This document shows positions 42,485 to 50,916 of a stretch of DNA of 64,000 nt, in pieces. The notes below the pieces were generated by a model, which was given only the letters and a program-made list of their open reading frames with translations, was not told the DNA's origin and searched no databases. The stretch's first letter is position 1. Every line of letters begins with the position of its first letter. The position numbers and the translations under genes are program-made. This DNA is from Sphaerisporangium corydalis (GTDB lineage Bacteria > Actinomycetota > Actinomycetes > Streptosporangiales > Streptosporangiaceae), in NCBI RefSeq assembly GCF_025506355.1, contig NZ_JANZYP010000044.1:1-64000 (forward strand), written 5' to 3'.

Positions 42485-43266
42485 CTGGCTCCCTGGTCGA
42501 GTGCGCGTCGAAGGCTCGCCACATATGCTCCCAGCTCGCGTGGCCGGGCGCCGTCGAGAAGCCGGCGCATCAGCGCGGAAGCCACCACGACGCCGTCGGC
42601 GTGACCCGCCAGCTCGGCGGCCCGCGCCGGGCTGGAGACGCCGAAACCGAACAGGACCGGCCGGTCGGTGAGTTCCTTGAGCTCGCGGCCGAGCCGGGCG
42701 GCCCCCTCGGAGATCTCGCCGCGCTCGCCGGTGGTGCCCATGCGGGTCAGGGCGTAGACGAAGCCCCGGCTGCGCTCGGCGATCTCGCGCAGCCTGGCCC
42801 GGGAGGACGACGGGGCGGCGAGCAGCACGAGATCCAGGCCCGCGTCCGCCGCGGCGTCGGCCAGCTCCCCGGCCTCCTCCAGGGGCGAGTCCGGCACGAT
42901 GAGCCCGCGCAGCCCGCTCGCGGCGAGCGCCGCGCAGAACTCCGCGACGCTCCGCTGCACCACCAGATTGCTGTAGGTCATCGCGATGAGCGGCACGCCG
43001 GCGTCGAGCGTCGCGACCTCGTCGAGGATCCCCCTGACCGTGGTCCCGGCCGCGATCGCCCGGCCCGCGGCCTCCTGGATCGTGACGCCGTCCAGCATGG
43101 GATCGGAGAAGGGGAAGCCCAGCTCGACGGCGTCGGCTCCCGCGTCGGCGTAGGCGCGGACGATGTTCGTCCAGTCGGGGGTGACCCCGGCGGTGACGTA
43201 GGGCACCAGCAGGGGACGCCCCGTGCCACGGCGGGCGGTCAGGAACTCTTCCACAGATCCGGTCAC
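42481..43266 (-). CDS. trpA: Tryptophan synthase alpha subunit
   Basis: A 261-aa TIM barrel: VPYVTAGVTPDWTNIV, catalytic Glu48 in AVELGFPFSDP and Asp59 in MLDGVTIQ, RGLIVPDSPLEEAGEL, and the phosphate-binding VLFGFGVSSPARAAEL. It cleaves indole-3-glycerol phosphate to indole and glyceraldehyde 3-phosphate. GTG 43266 overlaps the trpB stop. The TRMGTTGERG loop is shorter and slightly different from the standard GVTG-R loop, but key residues are kept. No trpC, trpD or trpE is adjacent. Confidence 0.94.
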   Translation of the reverse strand: MTGSVEEFLTARRGTGRPLLVPYVTAGVTPDWTNIVRAYADAGADAVELGFPFSDPMLDGVTIQEAAGRAIAAGTTVRGILDEVATLDAGVPLIAMTYSNLVVQRSVAEFCAALAASGLRGLIVPDSPLEEAGELADAAADAGLDLVLLAAPSSSRARLREIAERSRGFVYALTRMGTTGERGEISEGAARLGRELKELTDRPVLFGFGVSSPARAAELAGHADGVVVASALMRRLLDGARPRELGAYVASLRRALDQGAR

Positions 43267-44480
43267 AGCAGCTCCTTGATGGAGGCGATGTCCTTGTCGC
43301 CCCTGCCGGAGAGGGTCAGCATCACGGTCGACCCCGGCGCGATCTCGCCGGACCCGGCGGCCCGGATCACCCAGGCCACGGCGTGCGAGGACTCCAGCGC
43401 GGCCACGATCCCCTCGGTGCGGGCCAGGCGCAGCAGCGCCTTGACCACCTCGTCGTCGTTCACGGTCTCGTAGCGGGCGCGCCCCCCGTCGCGCAGGTGG
43501 GCGTGCTCGGGGCCGATCCCTGGGTAGTCGAGGCCGGCCGCGACCGAGTGGGCCTCCCGCACCTGGCCGTGCTCGTCCTGCAGGACCAGCGAGCGGAAGC
43601 CGTGCAGCACCCCGGCCCTGCCGAAGGTCGCCGCCGCGCCGCCCTCGGCCTCGACCCCGACGAGCCGGGCGGTGGTGCCGGCGAAGCCGGCGAACGTGCC
43701 CGCGGCGTTGGAGCCGCCGCCGACGCAGGCGACCACGTAGTCGGGCACGCCGACGGGGAGTTCGGCGGCGCACTGGGCGCGGGCCTCCTCGCCGATCACC
43801 CGCTGGAACTCGCGGACCATCCACGGGTAGGGGTGCGGGCCCATCACCGACCCGACGCAGTAGTAGGAGTCGTCCACCGACGACACCCAGTGCCGCATCG
43901 CCTCGTTGCAGGCGTCCTTGAGGGTGCGGCTGCCGGTCGTGACCGGCACGACCTCCGCGCCCAGCACGTTCATCCGCAGGACGTTGAGCTCCTGGCGTTC
44001 GATGTCGCGCTCGCCCATGAACACGGTCGCCTTGAGGCCGAGGAGCGCCGCGGCGGTGGCCGTGGCGACGCCGTGCTGGCCCGCGCCGGTCTCGGCCAGC
44101 AGACGTTCCTTGCCCATCCGGTGGGCGAGCAGCGCCTGGCCGACCACATTGTTGATCTTGTGTGAGCCGGTGTGCACGAGGTCCTCGCGTTTGAGTAACA
44201 GGGTGATGCCGAGCTCGCGGGAGAGCCGCCAGGCGGGGGTCAGCGGGGTGGGGCGGCCGGCGTAGACCCTGAGCAGGGTGTCGAGCCTGCCGCGGAACTC
44301 GGGGTCGCCCCAGGCCGCACGGAACGCCGCCTCGATCTCGTGGCAGGCCGGGATCAGCGACTCCGGCACGTACCGCCCGCCGTAACCGCCGAACCGGCCG
44401 GTGGCGCCGGGGTCGCCCATCGCGCGGGCCCCGGGGGGCACCGCGACACCCTGCCGGCCGGACCAGGACATCTCGCCCAT
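43263..44480 (-). CDS. trpB: Tryptophan synthase beta subunit
   Basis: A 405-aa PLP enzyme: GRFGGYGGRYVPESLIPA, KREDLVHTGSHKINN with PLP-binding Lys108, AETGAGQHGVATATAAALLG, and the phosphate loop CVGGGSNAAGTF. It condenses indole with serine to make tryptophan, with TrpA channelling indole. It belongs to the standard TrpB1 type. ATG 44480 follows GGAGAGAAGG. The operator-like palindrome at 44499-44514 lies immediately upstream. Confidence 0.96.
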   Translation of the reverse strand: MGEMSWSGRQGVAVPPGARAMGDPGATGRFGGYGGRYVPESLIPACHEIEAAFRAAWGDPEFRGRLDTLLRVYAGRPTPLTPAWRLSRELGITLLLKREDLVHTGSHKINNVVGQALLAHRMGKERLLAETGAGQHGVATATAAALLGLKATVFMGERDIERQELNVLRMNVLGAEVVPVTTGSRTLKDACNEAMRHWVSSVDDSYYCVGSVMGPHPYPWMVREFQRVIGEEARAQCAAELPVGVPDYVVACVGGGSNAAGTFAGFAGTTARLVGVEAEGGAAATFGRAGVLHGFRSLVLQDEHGQVREAHSVAAGLDYPGIGPEHAHLRDGGRARYETVNDDEVVKALLRLARTEGIVAALESSHAVAWVIRAAGSGEIAPGSTVMLTLSGRGDKDIASIKELL

Positions 44481-44498
44481 GATCGCCTTCTCTCCTCG

Positions 44499-44514
44499 AC
44501 TGTTCTAGAACAGT
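44499..44514. promoter_or_regulatory. Perfect 16-bp palindrome, probable GntR operator of trpBA-gntR
   Basis: ACTGTTCTAGAACAGT is completely self-complementary and lies 18 bases before the trpB start, between the promoter and the Shine-Dalgarno sequence. HutC-subfamily GntR proteins bind sites of this length and symmetry, and a HutC-type regulator is encoded at the end of the same operon. Confidence 0.75.
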
Positions 44515-44652
44515 AACTCAGGATCGGCCGTGGTGACCACTGGACGGCCGCCGGGTACGAGCTGGAGCCGCGCCCTCCGGCCTTCGTTCAACGTATGGAG
44601 GTGTCCGGCGTGGTGGATGGCTTGTCTGGTTCGTGGTTGGGATGGTGCTGCC

Positions 44653-45507
44653 ATGACACTGAGGAAGGTCCTCATCACCGGAGCGGGTACCGGCTTCGGG
44701 TACGAGGCCGCCATGCGATTGGCCGAAAAGGGCTTCGACGTGATCGCCGGGGTGGAGATCTACGCCCAGGTGCAGACTTTGAAGTGGCAGGCGGTCGAGC
44801 GAGGTGTCAAGCTGCGCGTGGAGAAGCTTGACGTCACGAACGCCGGAGACCGTCGAAAGGCTCTCGAGTGGGGCGTGGAGATCCTCGTGAACAACGCGGG
44901 GATCGGCGAGGGCGGCGCGACGGTCGACGTTCCTGAGGCCAACATCCGGCATCAGTTCGAGGTCAATGTCACGGGGCCGCTCGTCCTCACCCAGGGGATC
45001 GCCAAGCAGATGATCAAACGCGGCGCCGGCCGCATCGTCTGGGTCTCCTCGCGGGAAGGCTTGAACGTCAATCCGTTCACCGGTGTCTATTCCGCGTCGA
45101 AACACGCGCTGGAGGCGATCGCGGAGACCATGGCGTACGAGCTGCAGGAGTACAACATCGAAGTCGCCACGGTCAACCCGGGGCCGTTCCTGACCGGGTT
45201 CAACGACCGCATGTTCCAGACCTGGGAGAGCTGGGAGGACGACCCGTCGCAGCGATTGTTCGACTACTCCAAGCTCGCCTTCCCCCGGGCGCAGTTCGAC
45301 CCCGAAGCGGTGTACGCGACGCTGACGGCCGTGGTCGCCGGCGAGGTCGACGACTTCCGCAACCTAGAGCCCAAGTCGATGGTCGACGAGACCAAGCGGC
45401 TTCAGCAGGTCCCCTGGCAGCGGAAGGTCACCGATGGCCTCGGTACCCGGCATCAGGCCATCCAGCACTCCTACGAGATGCGCCCCGAGACCCCTGTCAC
45501 CACCTGA
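44653..45507 (+). CDS. Short-chain dehydrogenase/reductase
   Basis: A 284-aa SDR: GAGTGFGYEAAMRLAEKG (cofactor loop), ILVNNAGIGEGGATVDVP, VSSREGLNVNPFTGVYSASK with catalytic Tyr146 and Lys150, then TVNPGPFLTGFNDRMFQTWE. The catalytic Ser-Tyr-Lys set is complete. A C-terminal extension of about 60 residues follows. The 146-bp gap before it contains no other gene. A tautomerase gene lies 70 bp downstream on the same strand, and the two probably act on the same metabolite. Confidence 0.9.
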   Translation: MTLRKVLITGAGTGFGYEAAMRLAEKGFDVIAGVEIYAQVQTLKWQAVERGVKLRVEKLDVTNAGDRRKALEWGVEILVNNAGIGEGGATVDVPEANIRHQFEVNVTGPLVLTQGIAKQMIKRGAGRIVWVSSREGLNVNPFTGVYSASKHALEAIAETMAYELQEYNIEVATVNPGPFLTGFNDRMFQTWESWEDDPSQRLFDYSKLAFPRAQFDPEAVYATLTAVVAGEVDDFRNLEPKSMVDETKRLQQVPWQRKVTDGLGTRHQAIQHSYEMRPETPVTT

Positions 45508-45576
45508 CAACGTCTCGGGAGACCGCGAGCACTCTTGGGGCACCGCGCCTCTCCACATAAGGGAAGGACGTTTGTC

Positions 45577-45993
45577 ATGCCACTCGCGCGGATCGATCTC
45601 GTGGCGGGGAAGTCGGTGGAATACCGTAGAACCATTGCGAACGTCGTGTACGACAAGATGGTCGAGCATCTGGGCGTACCCGAAGATCGCTTCCAGGTCA
45701 TCACCGAACACAAAATCGAGAACTTCCTCTATGACCCCGATTACCTGGGCATCCACCGGTCCGAGAATTGTGTTTTCATCCAGCTCGACTTCATTGACGG
45801 CGCGAGCCCTGAGCAAAAGGCTGATTTCTACCGGACTGTTGTGGACGAACTACACGAGAAGCTGTGTCTACGGCGGGAGGACGTCTTCTTCAACCTGTTC
45901 ACCGTCGGCACGGCGGACTGGTCGATGGGCAACGGTGTGGCCACGTACAACAACGGAGTGCCGACTGATCGTCTCGACCCCGGCTCGGTCTAG
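45577..45993 (+). CDS. Tautomerase_2-like protein (4-oxalocrotonate tautomerase superfamily)
   Basis: A 138-aa double-length tautomerase starting MPLARIDLVAGKSVEYRR; removal of Met exposes the catalytic Pro. Further matches: VVYDKMVEHLGVPEDRFQVI and FIQLDFIDGASPEQKADFYR, then VFFNLFTVGTADWSMGNG. GGGAAGG lies upstream of the ATG. The gene is visibly less GC-rich at third positions than its neighbours, which may point to recent acquisition. It follows the SDR gene and probably forms an operon with it. Substrate unknown. Confidence 0.88.
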   Translation: MPLARIDLVAGKSVEYRRTIANVVYDKMVEHLGVPEDRFQVITEHKIENFLYDPDYLGIHRSENCVFIQLDFIDGASPEQKADFYRTVVDELHEKLCLRREDVFFNLFTVGTADWSMGNGVATYNNGVPTDRLDPGSV

Positions 45994-46073
45994 TGCCGTG
46001 ACCGGCCGACATGGTGGAATGGCGATCAAGTGGCATCCCGCGTGGTGACGCCGAGGTGATGGCCACGGCGTCG

Positions 46074-46495
46074 GGGGCGGGCACCGGGTCCTACGAGCCC
46101 CCGACCGCCACGTCCTCGCGGTGGAACCGTCGGCGCTCATGCGTTCGCAGCGCCCAAAGGACGCGGCGCCGTGCCTGGTCGGGCCCGCCGGGCACCTGCC
46201 GTTCGACGACCAGTCCTTCGACGCCGCGATGTCCGTCGCCTCCATTCACCACTGGCCGGACCCGATCGCCGGGCTGCGCGAGATGCGGCGGGTCGCCCGC
46301 CGTGTGGTGGTGTTCACGCACGACGGCAGTGACACCGCGTGGCGTCATCGGTTCTGGCTCACCCGCGACTACCTGCCTGAGGTCGCCGACCTCATCGCCG
46401 GCCGCCCTTCGGTGACCGAGCTGGCCGACGCGATAACCCGCACCGCCCCGGCGAGGACCTGCGGCCGGACCACCCGGAGCCACCGTCATCGGCGA
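46074..46495 (+). pseudogene. Internal fragment of a class I SAM methyltransferase with frameshift
   Basis: The SAM motif GAGTGSYEPP is read in one frame (46074 onward) and continues as DRHVLAVEPSALMRSQRP in another; the shift falls in a run of five C at 46098-46102, where six C would restore the frame. Then come LPFDDQSFDAAMSVASIHHW and LREMRRVARRVVVFTHDG. The N-terminal 40 or so residues and the C-terminal quarter are missing, and the remnant runs into the convergent ComB-like gene at 46496. Clearly a dead gene. Confidence 0.85.
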
Positions 46496-47194
46496 TCAGA
46501 TCGGGGCGTTGCCCATGGTGTGTGGACGCAGGACCATGAGCGAGCCTTCCAGGGTCGCCACCATGGCGAAGGGGAACCGGTCGACCTCAAGGCAGAGCGC
46601 GACGTCATCGGGATGCACTCCTTGTCGCACACCTTCCGCCAGCTCGGCGGCGGCGCGCGACCCGGCGGCGCGGCGGAGGAACCCGGCGGCGTCCGTCCCA
46701 GGATCGGCGACCCGCTGAGCGATGTACTGAGCGCACGCCAGATCCTCATCGGCCCGCCCGTCTTCGCCGGTGACCACGAACGTGACACTGTCACTCTCGC
46801 ACGTCCGCAGGAGCCGGGCCGTCGCCTCCGCCACCACGAAGCCGGCGCACAGCACCAGCGGCGCTTCCTTGACCGCGAGCGCGCCGACCGTCCCTGCCGT
46901 GGTCTTCTGCACGATGGTCCGTCCGCCAAGGTCAACGGACCGCAGCAGGCCCGGCGAGTTGAGCAGGTCGAACCCGGGCGCGGGCGGACCGTCTTTGAGC
47001 GCCACCCAATCCGGGTGGCGAGCCTTGAGCGCCAGGGCTTCGTCCAGCGACCCAGCAAGAACGATCTTCTCCGCCCCCTGGGCGATAGCCCAGGCGGCCA
47101 CGGTGTACGCACGCATGACGTCGACCACGACCGCCACGGACGGGATTCCGACCAGATCAGCGATACCAAGAAACCGAGTGTCCATCCCAATCAT
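46496..47194 (-). CDS. 2-phosphosulfolactate phosphatase-like (ComB family) protein
   Basis: A 232-aa protein with ComB family features: [20 protein letters not shown] (metal-binding DVMRAYT), [40 protein letters not shown], and [20 protein letters not shown]. ComB hydrolyses 2-phosphosulfolactate in coenzyme M biosynthesis, a pathway not expected in actinomycetes, so the actual substrate is probably another phosphate ester. Single gene; its 3' end abuts the methyltransferase remnant. Confidence 0.85.
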   Translation of the reverse strand: MIGMDTRFLGIADLVGIPSVAVVVDVMRAYTVAAWAIAQGAEKIVLAGSLDEALALKARHPDWVALKDGPPAPGFDLLNSPGLLRSVDLGGRTIVQKTTAGTVGALAVKEAPLVLCAGFVVAEATARLLRTCESDSVTFVVTGEDGRADEDLACAQYIAQRVADPGTDAAGFLRRAAGSRAAAELAEGVRQGVHPDDVALCLEVDRFPFAMVATLEGSLMVLRPHTMGNAPI

Positions 47195-47265
47195 GATCCC
47201 GCATGCCCGCGACGGCCCATCACTGATCGATCGCTTCCCATGTGACGGCGCGGGCCGGAGGCCGC

Positions 47266-47673
47266 TCAGCCGGCGTCGAGGGCGGCGGTGATCTTGCGGG
47301 TCATGTCCTCCAGGGTGGGGCTGGGCCGGTCCTGGTGGGCGCGGGCGGACGCTTCGACGGCGATCAGGACGATGCCGCGGAAGTTGTCGGCCTCGGCCGG
47401 ATCCTGCTTCTTGAGCAGGGTCACGGCCGCCGTCAGGGCCGGCAGCACGTGGTCGGCGAGGTCGGCGACGGTCTTGCCCTTCAGGTCGATGTTCCTGGTC
47501 TTCTCGGCGAGCACGTGCCCGATCAGGCCGGTGGCGGAGTACAGGGCGAGGGAGCCGTTGGTGGCGGTCTTGTGGGGCTTGCCGGCGACGTCGGCGGCGG
47601 ACATCAGCGTGACGGCGCCGTAGGCGGCGGTGCGCAGGATTCGCTTGTCATCGTCGGTGAGGGTGACGGACAT
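47266..47673 (-). CDS. Conserved-looking small helical protein, function unknown
   Basis: A 135-aa acidic, probably all-helical protein without signal peptide, membrane helix or known motif. Recognisable stretches are [40 protein letters not shown] and [19 protein letters not shown] precedes the start. Codon bias is strong, so it is a real gene. I do not recognise a family with confidence and give no function. Confidence 0.75.
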   Translation of the reverse strand: MSVTLTDDDKRILRTAAYGAVTLMSAADVAGKPHKTATNGSLALYSATGLIGHVLAEKTRNIDLKGKTVADLADHVLPALTAAVTLLKKQDPAEADNFRGIVLIAVEASARAHQDRPSPTLEDMTRKITAALDAG

Positions 47674-47787
47674 GGTGGTGCTCCTTTGAAAGCGTTCTGA
47701 AGTTCGGTCGAACGGGTGGGCGGACGGGTCGGCCGCCAGGGGCCGACCGTCGGGGTGCCGTGAGTCGAGGACCTGCCGGGCGCGGGG

Positions 47788-49023
47788 TCAGTCGTCGAGG
47801 GCCTGGTAGAGGGTGGTCCAGAAGTCGTGGATCAGTCGTGCCGGATCCGGGACCGTCATCCCGACCTGGGTGAGCAGGATTCCGGTGAGCCGGTTGCCCG
47901 GGTCGGCGTACGTCGAGGTGCCGGCTCCGCCGTCCCAGCCGAACTGCCCGACGGGGGCGTAGTCGCCGCGGTAGGTGCGCACCGCCATCCCGAAGCCCCA
48001 GCCGCCGTGCTGCCCCTGGCCGAACGACACGTGGACGTTGCCGGTGGCCAGGGCGGTCCGGGCGGCCGTCTGCTCGGCCGTGAGGCGGTTGGTGGTCATC
48101 AGCTCGACGGCGGGCCGGGACAGGATCCGTTCGGTCCCGTGCGTCCCGCCGTTCAGCAGCATCCGGAAGTAGGCGTGGTAGTCGTCGGCGGTGGACACCA
48201 GCCCGCCACCGCCGCCCTGGAACGCCGGAGGCCCGCTGTGGCGTCCGTCCTCGGCCTCGTCCCAGACGTGGAACTCGCCGGTCTTCGGGTCGGGGGCGTA
48301 CAGGGGCGGCAGCCGGTCGATCTTGTCGGCGGGCACGTGGAAGCCGGTGTCCTTCATGCCCAGAGGGCCGAAGACGCGTTCACCCAGGAACGTCTCGAAC
48401 GACTGGCCGGTGACCCTGGCGACGAGCACGCCGAGGAGGTCGTTGCTGATGTGGTACTGCCACTGCTCTCCGGGCTGGTACATCAGCGGAAGCGTGCCGA
48501 GGCGGCGCAGCCACTCGTCCGGCTCGGGCATCGGCTCCGGCAGGTCGGGCGTGAGCCCCCGCTCGAAGACCGCGCTCATGATCGGGGTGCCCAGCGCCGT
48601 CAGGTCCATGCCGAGCCCGAACGTGGAGGTCAGCAGGTCCCGTACGGTGATCGGCCGCCGCGCCGGCACGGTGTCGTCCAGCGGGCCGTCGATCCGCTTC
48701 AGCACCCTCCGGTCGGCGAGTTCGGGCAGCCACCGCTCCACCAGGTCGTCCAGCCGCAGCCGGCACTCGTCCAGGAGGATCATCGCCGCCGCGATCGAGA
48801 CCGGCTTGGACGTCGAGGCCATCCGGAAGATCGTGTCCCGGCGCATCGGCGCGCCGCCGTCGTGGCGCATCGTCCCGATCGCTTCGACGTGCGTCTCACC
48901 GCCCCGGCCGATCAGGGCGACGAGCCCGGGGATCTTCCCGGACTCGACGTGCCGTGCCAGCACCTCACGTACTCTGCGCAGCCCTGCTTCGGAGAAGCCG
49001 CTGTCGGTGTTCCTCAGGTTCAT
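47788..49023 (-). CDS. Serine hydrolase, beta-lactamase/class C (esterase EstB) family
   Basis: A 411-aa serine hydrolase: IFRMASTSKPVSIAAAMIL contains the SxxK motif (Ser70, Lys73), then YHISNDLLGVLVARVTGQSF (the Y-x-N-like element), and WGFGMAVRTYRGDYAPVGQF with the C-terminal HxG-like triad region (GQFGWDGGAGTSTYADPG). No signal peptide, so cytoplasmic. Family members are esterases, D-aminopeptidases or penicillin-binding-like proteins; true beta-lactamase activity is unlikely. Confidence 0.92.
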   Translation of the reverse strand: MNLRNTDSGFSEAGLRRVREVLARHVESGKIPGLVALIGRGGETHVEAIGTMRHDGGAPMRRDTIFRMASTSKPVSIAAAMILLDECRLRLDDLVERWLPELADRRVLKRIDGPLDDTVPARRPITVRDLLTSTFGLGMDLTALGTPIMSAVFERGLTPDLPEPMPEPDEWLRRLGTLPLMYQPGEQWQYHISNDLLGVLVARVTGQSFETFLGERVFGPLGMKDTGFHVPADKIDRLPPLYAPDPKTGEFHVWDEAEDGRHSGPPAFQGGGGGLVSTADDYHAYFRMLLNGGTHGTERILSRPAVELMTTNRLTAEQTAARTALATGNVHVSFGQGQHGGWGFGMAVRTYRGDYAPVGQFGWDGGAGTSTYADPGNRLTGILLTQVGMTVPDPARLIHDFWTTLYQALDD

Positions 49024-49118
49024 GGCTCAACCATCGCCCGCCGCTCTGATACCGGGCCGTCACGGCCCTGACACCACCGCTGACACGACGGTGCCCGGCT
49101 GCCGGTGACGATGGGGGG

Positions 49119-49452
49119 TTGATCCTTGATGAGAACGACCGCATCCTGCTCTGCCGGTTCGACTTTCCTCACCCGGCGGTGCCAGGGCGGGCGAAGGTCG
49201 TTTGGGCGGCCCCAGGCGGCGGCATCGAACGACTACTTCCTCATTCGCGCGAACCACTTCCAGCCCCGCGGCGAGCTGACGGACGACCACCTCGCCGCGG
49301 AGGAGAACCTGACCGCGTTCCGGTGGTGGCAGCTCTCGGAGATCGCTGGTCATACGGGGCCTGAGCTGTTCTCGCCCCGCGACCTCACAACACCCTTGAC
49401 AGCGCTTCTCACAGCGGGGACGCCGGACCGGCCGGTCCAACTCGGCCTCTAG
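49119..49452 (+). pseudogene. Nudix hydrolase remnant, Nudix box deleted
   Basis: The first part, in one frame, reads ILDENDRILLCRFDFPHPAV and VVWAAPGGGIE, the strand that leads into the Nudix box. At about 49229 the reading jumps frame to NDYFLIRANHFQPRGELTDD and AFRWWQLSEIAGHT, the C-terminal half. Everything between, including the catalytic GX5EX7REUXEEXGU helix, is missing. The gene therefore cannot be active. It converges on the EthD-like gene, overlapping its stop by four bases. Confidence 0.85.
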
Positions 49453-49760
49453 CCGGTGCCGTCCTGTACCGGATAGTGGATGACGACCGCACCGCCGGTG
49501 GCGTAGTTGGCGACGTCGGCGGCCACCCGCCGGCCTTGCGGCGACGCCCGCGCCGCGGCCAGGGCGGCGGCGTCGGCGAAGTCTCCTTCGAAGACCGCGA
49601 AATACGACTCTTCTGCCTTGGTCGCCGCCACGTCGAAGCTGTAGCGCCACCCAAGCAGGCCCGGCCACTCCATGACGAGCGGAAGGTGCTTGGTCACGTA
49701 GTAGTCGCGGAAGTGGTCAGGGTCGGTGGGCTTGGAATACAGGACCACCAACTTATGCAT
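49449..49760 (-). CDS. EthD-family protein
   Basis: A 103-aa ferredoxin-like alpha/beta barrel: KLVVLYSKPTDPDHFRDYYV, KHLPLVMEWPGLLGWRYSFD, then SYFAVFEGDFADAAALAAAR, matching EthD-like proteins. Members are small cytoplasmic proteins from degradation clusters (ethyl tert-butyl ether, polyketide cyclisation) or of unknown role. ATG 49760 is preceded by GAGGG. A short upstream reading frame (49753-49908) overlaps its start. Confidence 0.88.
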   Translation of the reverse strand: MHKLVVLYSKPTDPDHFRDYYVTKHLPLVMEWPGLLGWRYSFDVAATKAEESYFAVFEGDFADAAALAAARASPQGRRVAADVANYATGGAVVIHYPVQDGTG

Positions 49761-49908
49761 GACGACCCTCGTTCAGAGACGAGACCGTAACACTCCGGGT
49801 GACCTGGGAGCTCCTGCTGAGAACCGCCGCCGACCTCGTCAGGGCGGACTCGAAATCGGCGGTGTGCGTGCGTGCGATGTCCAGTACCGCGGTCCGTTGA
49901 ATCGTCAT
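49753..49908 (-). pseudogene. N-terminal remnant of an antibiotic-biosynthesis-monooxygenase-like gene
   Basis: A 51-codon frame with ATG 49908 reads MTIQRTAVLDIARTHTADFE and SALTRSAAVLSRSSQ, the first strand and helix of a Dabb/ABM-like ferredoxin fold, and then runs into unrelated residues and a TAA just inside the EthD gene. It is either the 5' stub of a deleted ABM gene or a short leader peptide of the EthD gene. The similarity is short, so confidence is limited. Confidence 0.45.
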
Positions 49909-49999
49909 ATGCGCAGGTTAGGGCTTGATATGCGGTCGGGGGAAAGACCGGTTCGGGATAGACTCAGAACGGATCGTTATCAATCGGCGGGGAGGGCGC

Positions 50000-50902
50000 G
50001 TGGCGCCGGATACGGTGAGCCTGCGGTACTTCCTGGTGCTGGCGCAGGAGTTGAACTTCACCCGCGCGGCCGCACGGATCGGTATCGCACAGCCCGCACT
50101 CAGCGCCCGGATGCGCCGATTGGAGGCGGAACTCGGTACGGCCCTGCTGGTCCGCGACACGCGTAGCGTCGCATTGACCACGGCCGGTGCGGCTTTGGTG
50201 GAGTCCGCGCCGCCCGCGCTGGCGGCCCTGGACCAGGCATGGGACACCGCCCGGAGCGCGGCGGCCGGTGAACTGGGCACGCTGCGCATCGGATACAGCC
50301 TCAGCGCCGGGGCCGAGACGGCACCGGCACTGGTGGACAGGCTGATTCGCGGCAACAGCGGACTCGAGGTCGGCGCGGTCCCGATGGCGACACCGGAGAT
50401 CTCCCCCGCGGTCGCCGACGGCCGCATCGACGCCGGGATCACCCGCGGTGAACAGCCGGGCCGTGGCGTGCGCCTGTTCCTGCTGCGGCGTGAGCGCATC
50501 GGGGTCCAGCTGGCGCGGCACCATCCGCTGGCCGAACACCCGGAGATCGAGATCGCCGACGCGGCCGCGTATCCGCTGCGACTCCCGGACCGTGCGGCCA
50601 ACCCCGTGATCCACGATCAGTTGTCCGCACTGTTCCGTGACACCCGGCCACACCCCCGATTCCACACGCCCGCGGTCTCTTTCGACATGTCTCAGCGCGA
50701 CCTGTGCGACGGGGTCACCCTCGCCCCGGCCGGAGAAGCCGCGGTCACGGCATCACCGGCCGGTCTCACCTGGCGACCGCTGCGGGGCGCGCCCAGCCTG
50801 ACGATCCACCTGGTCCTCCCACGCGAGCAGTCGCCACTCCACCGCCGCGTCCGTGCCGTCGCCACAACCCTGGCGCACGAGCTGCACTGGCTGCCGGACT
50901 GA
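50000..50902 (+). CDS. LysR-family transcriptional regulator
   Basis: A 300-aa LysR protein: VSLRYFLVLAQELNFTRAAA and IAQPALSARMRRLEAELGTA at the N-terminus, effector domain from GTLRIGYSLSAGAETAPALV. GTG 50000 follows GGGGAGGG; the frame is open further upstream without another good site. Divergent from the ABM-like stub and EthD gene, which are its probable targets. Convergent with the TetR gene at 50917. Confidence 0.92.
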   Translation: MAPDTVSLRYFLVLAQELNFTRAAARIGIAQPALSARMRRLEAELGTALLVRDTRSVALTTAGAALVESAPPALAALDQAWDTARSAAAGELGTLRIGYSLSAGAETAPALVDRLIRGNSGLEVGAVPMATPEISPAVADGRIDAGITRGEQPGRGVRLFLLRRERIGVQLARHHPLAEHPEIEIADAAAYPLRLPDRAANPVIHDQLSALFRDTRPHPRFHTPAVSFDMSQRDLCDGVTLAPAGEAAVTASPAGLTWRPLRGAPSLTIHLVLPREQSPLHRRVRAVATTLAHELHWLPD

Positions 50903-50916
50903 CGCGCGGCGAATGA

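Noticed and set aside
44505-44652. Trp leader peptide or T-box before the trp genes
   Set aside because: The palindrome lies upstream of trpB on the minus strand with a leader too short for attenuation; no run of Trp codons is visible.
47788-49023. Class C beta-lactamase resistance gene
   Set aside because: No signal peptide and an EstB-like arrangement around the active site; esterase is more likely.
47827-49071. 414-codon plus-strand frame opposite the serine hydrolase
   Set aside because: Shadow of the minus-strand gene, which has the SxxK motif and proper codon bias.
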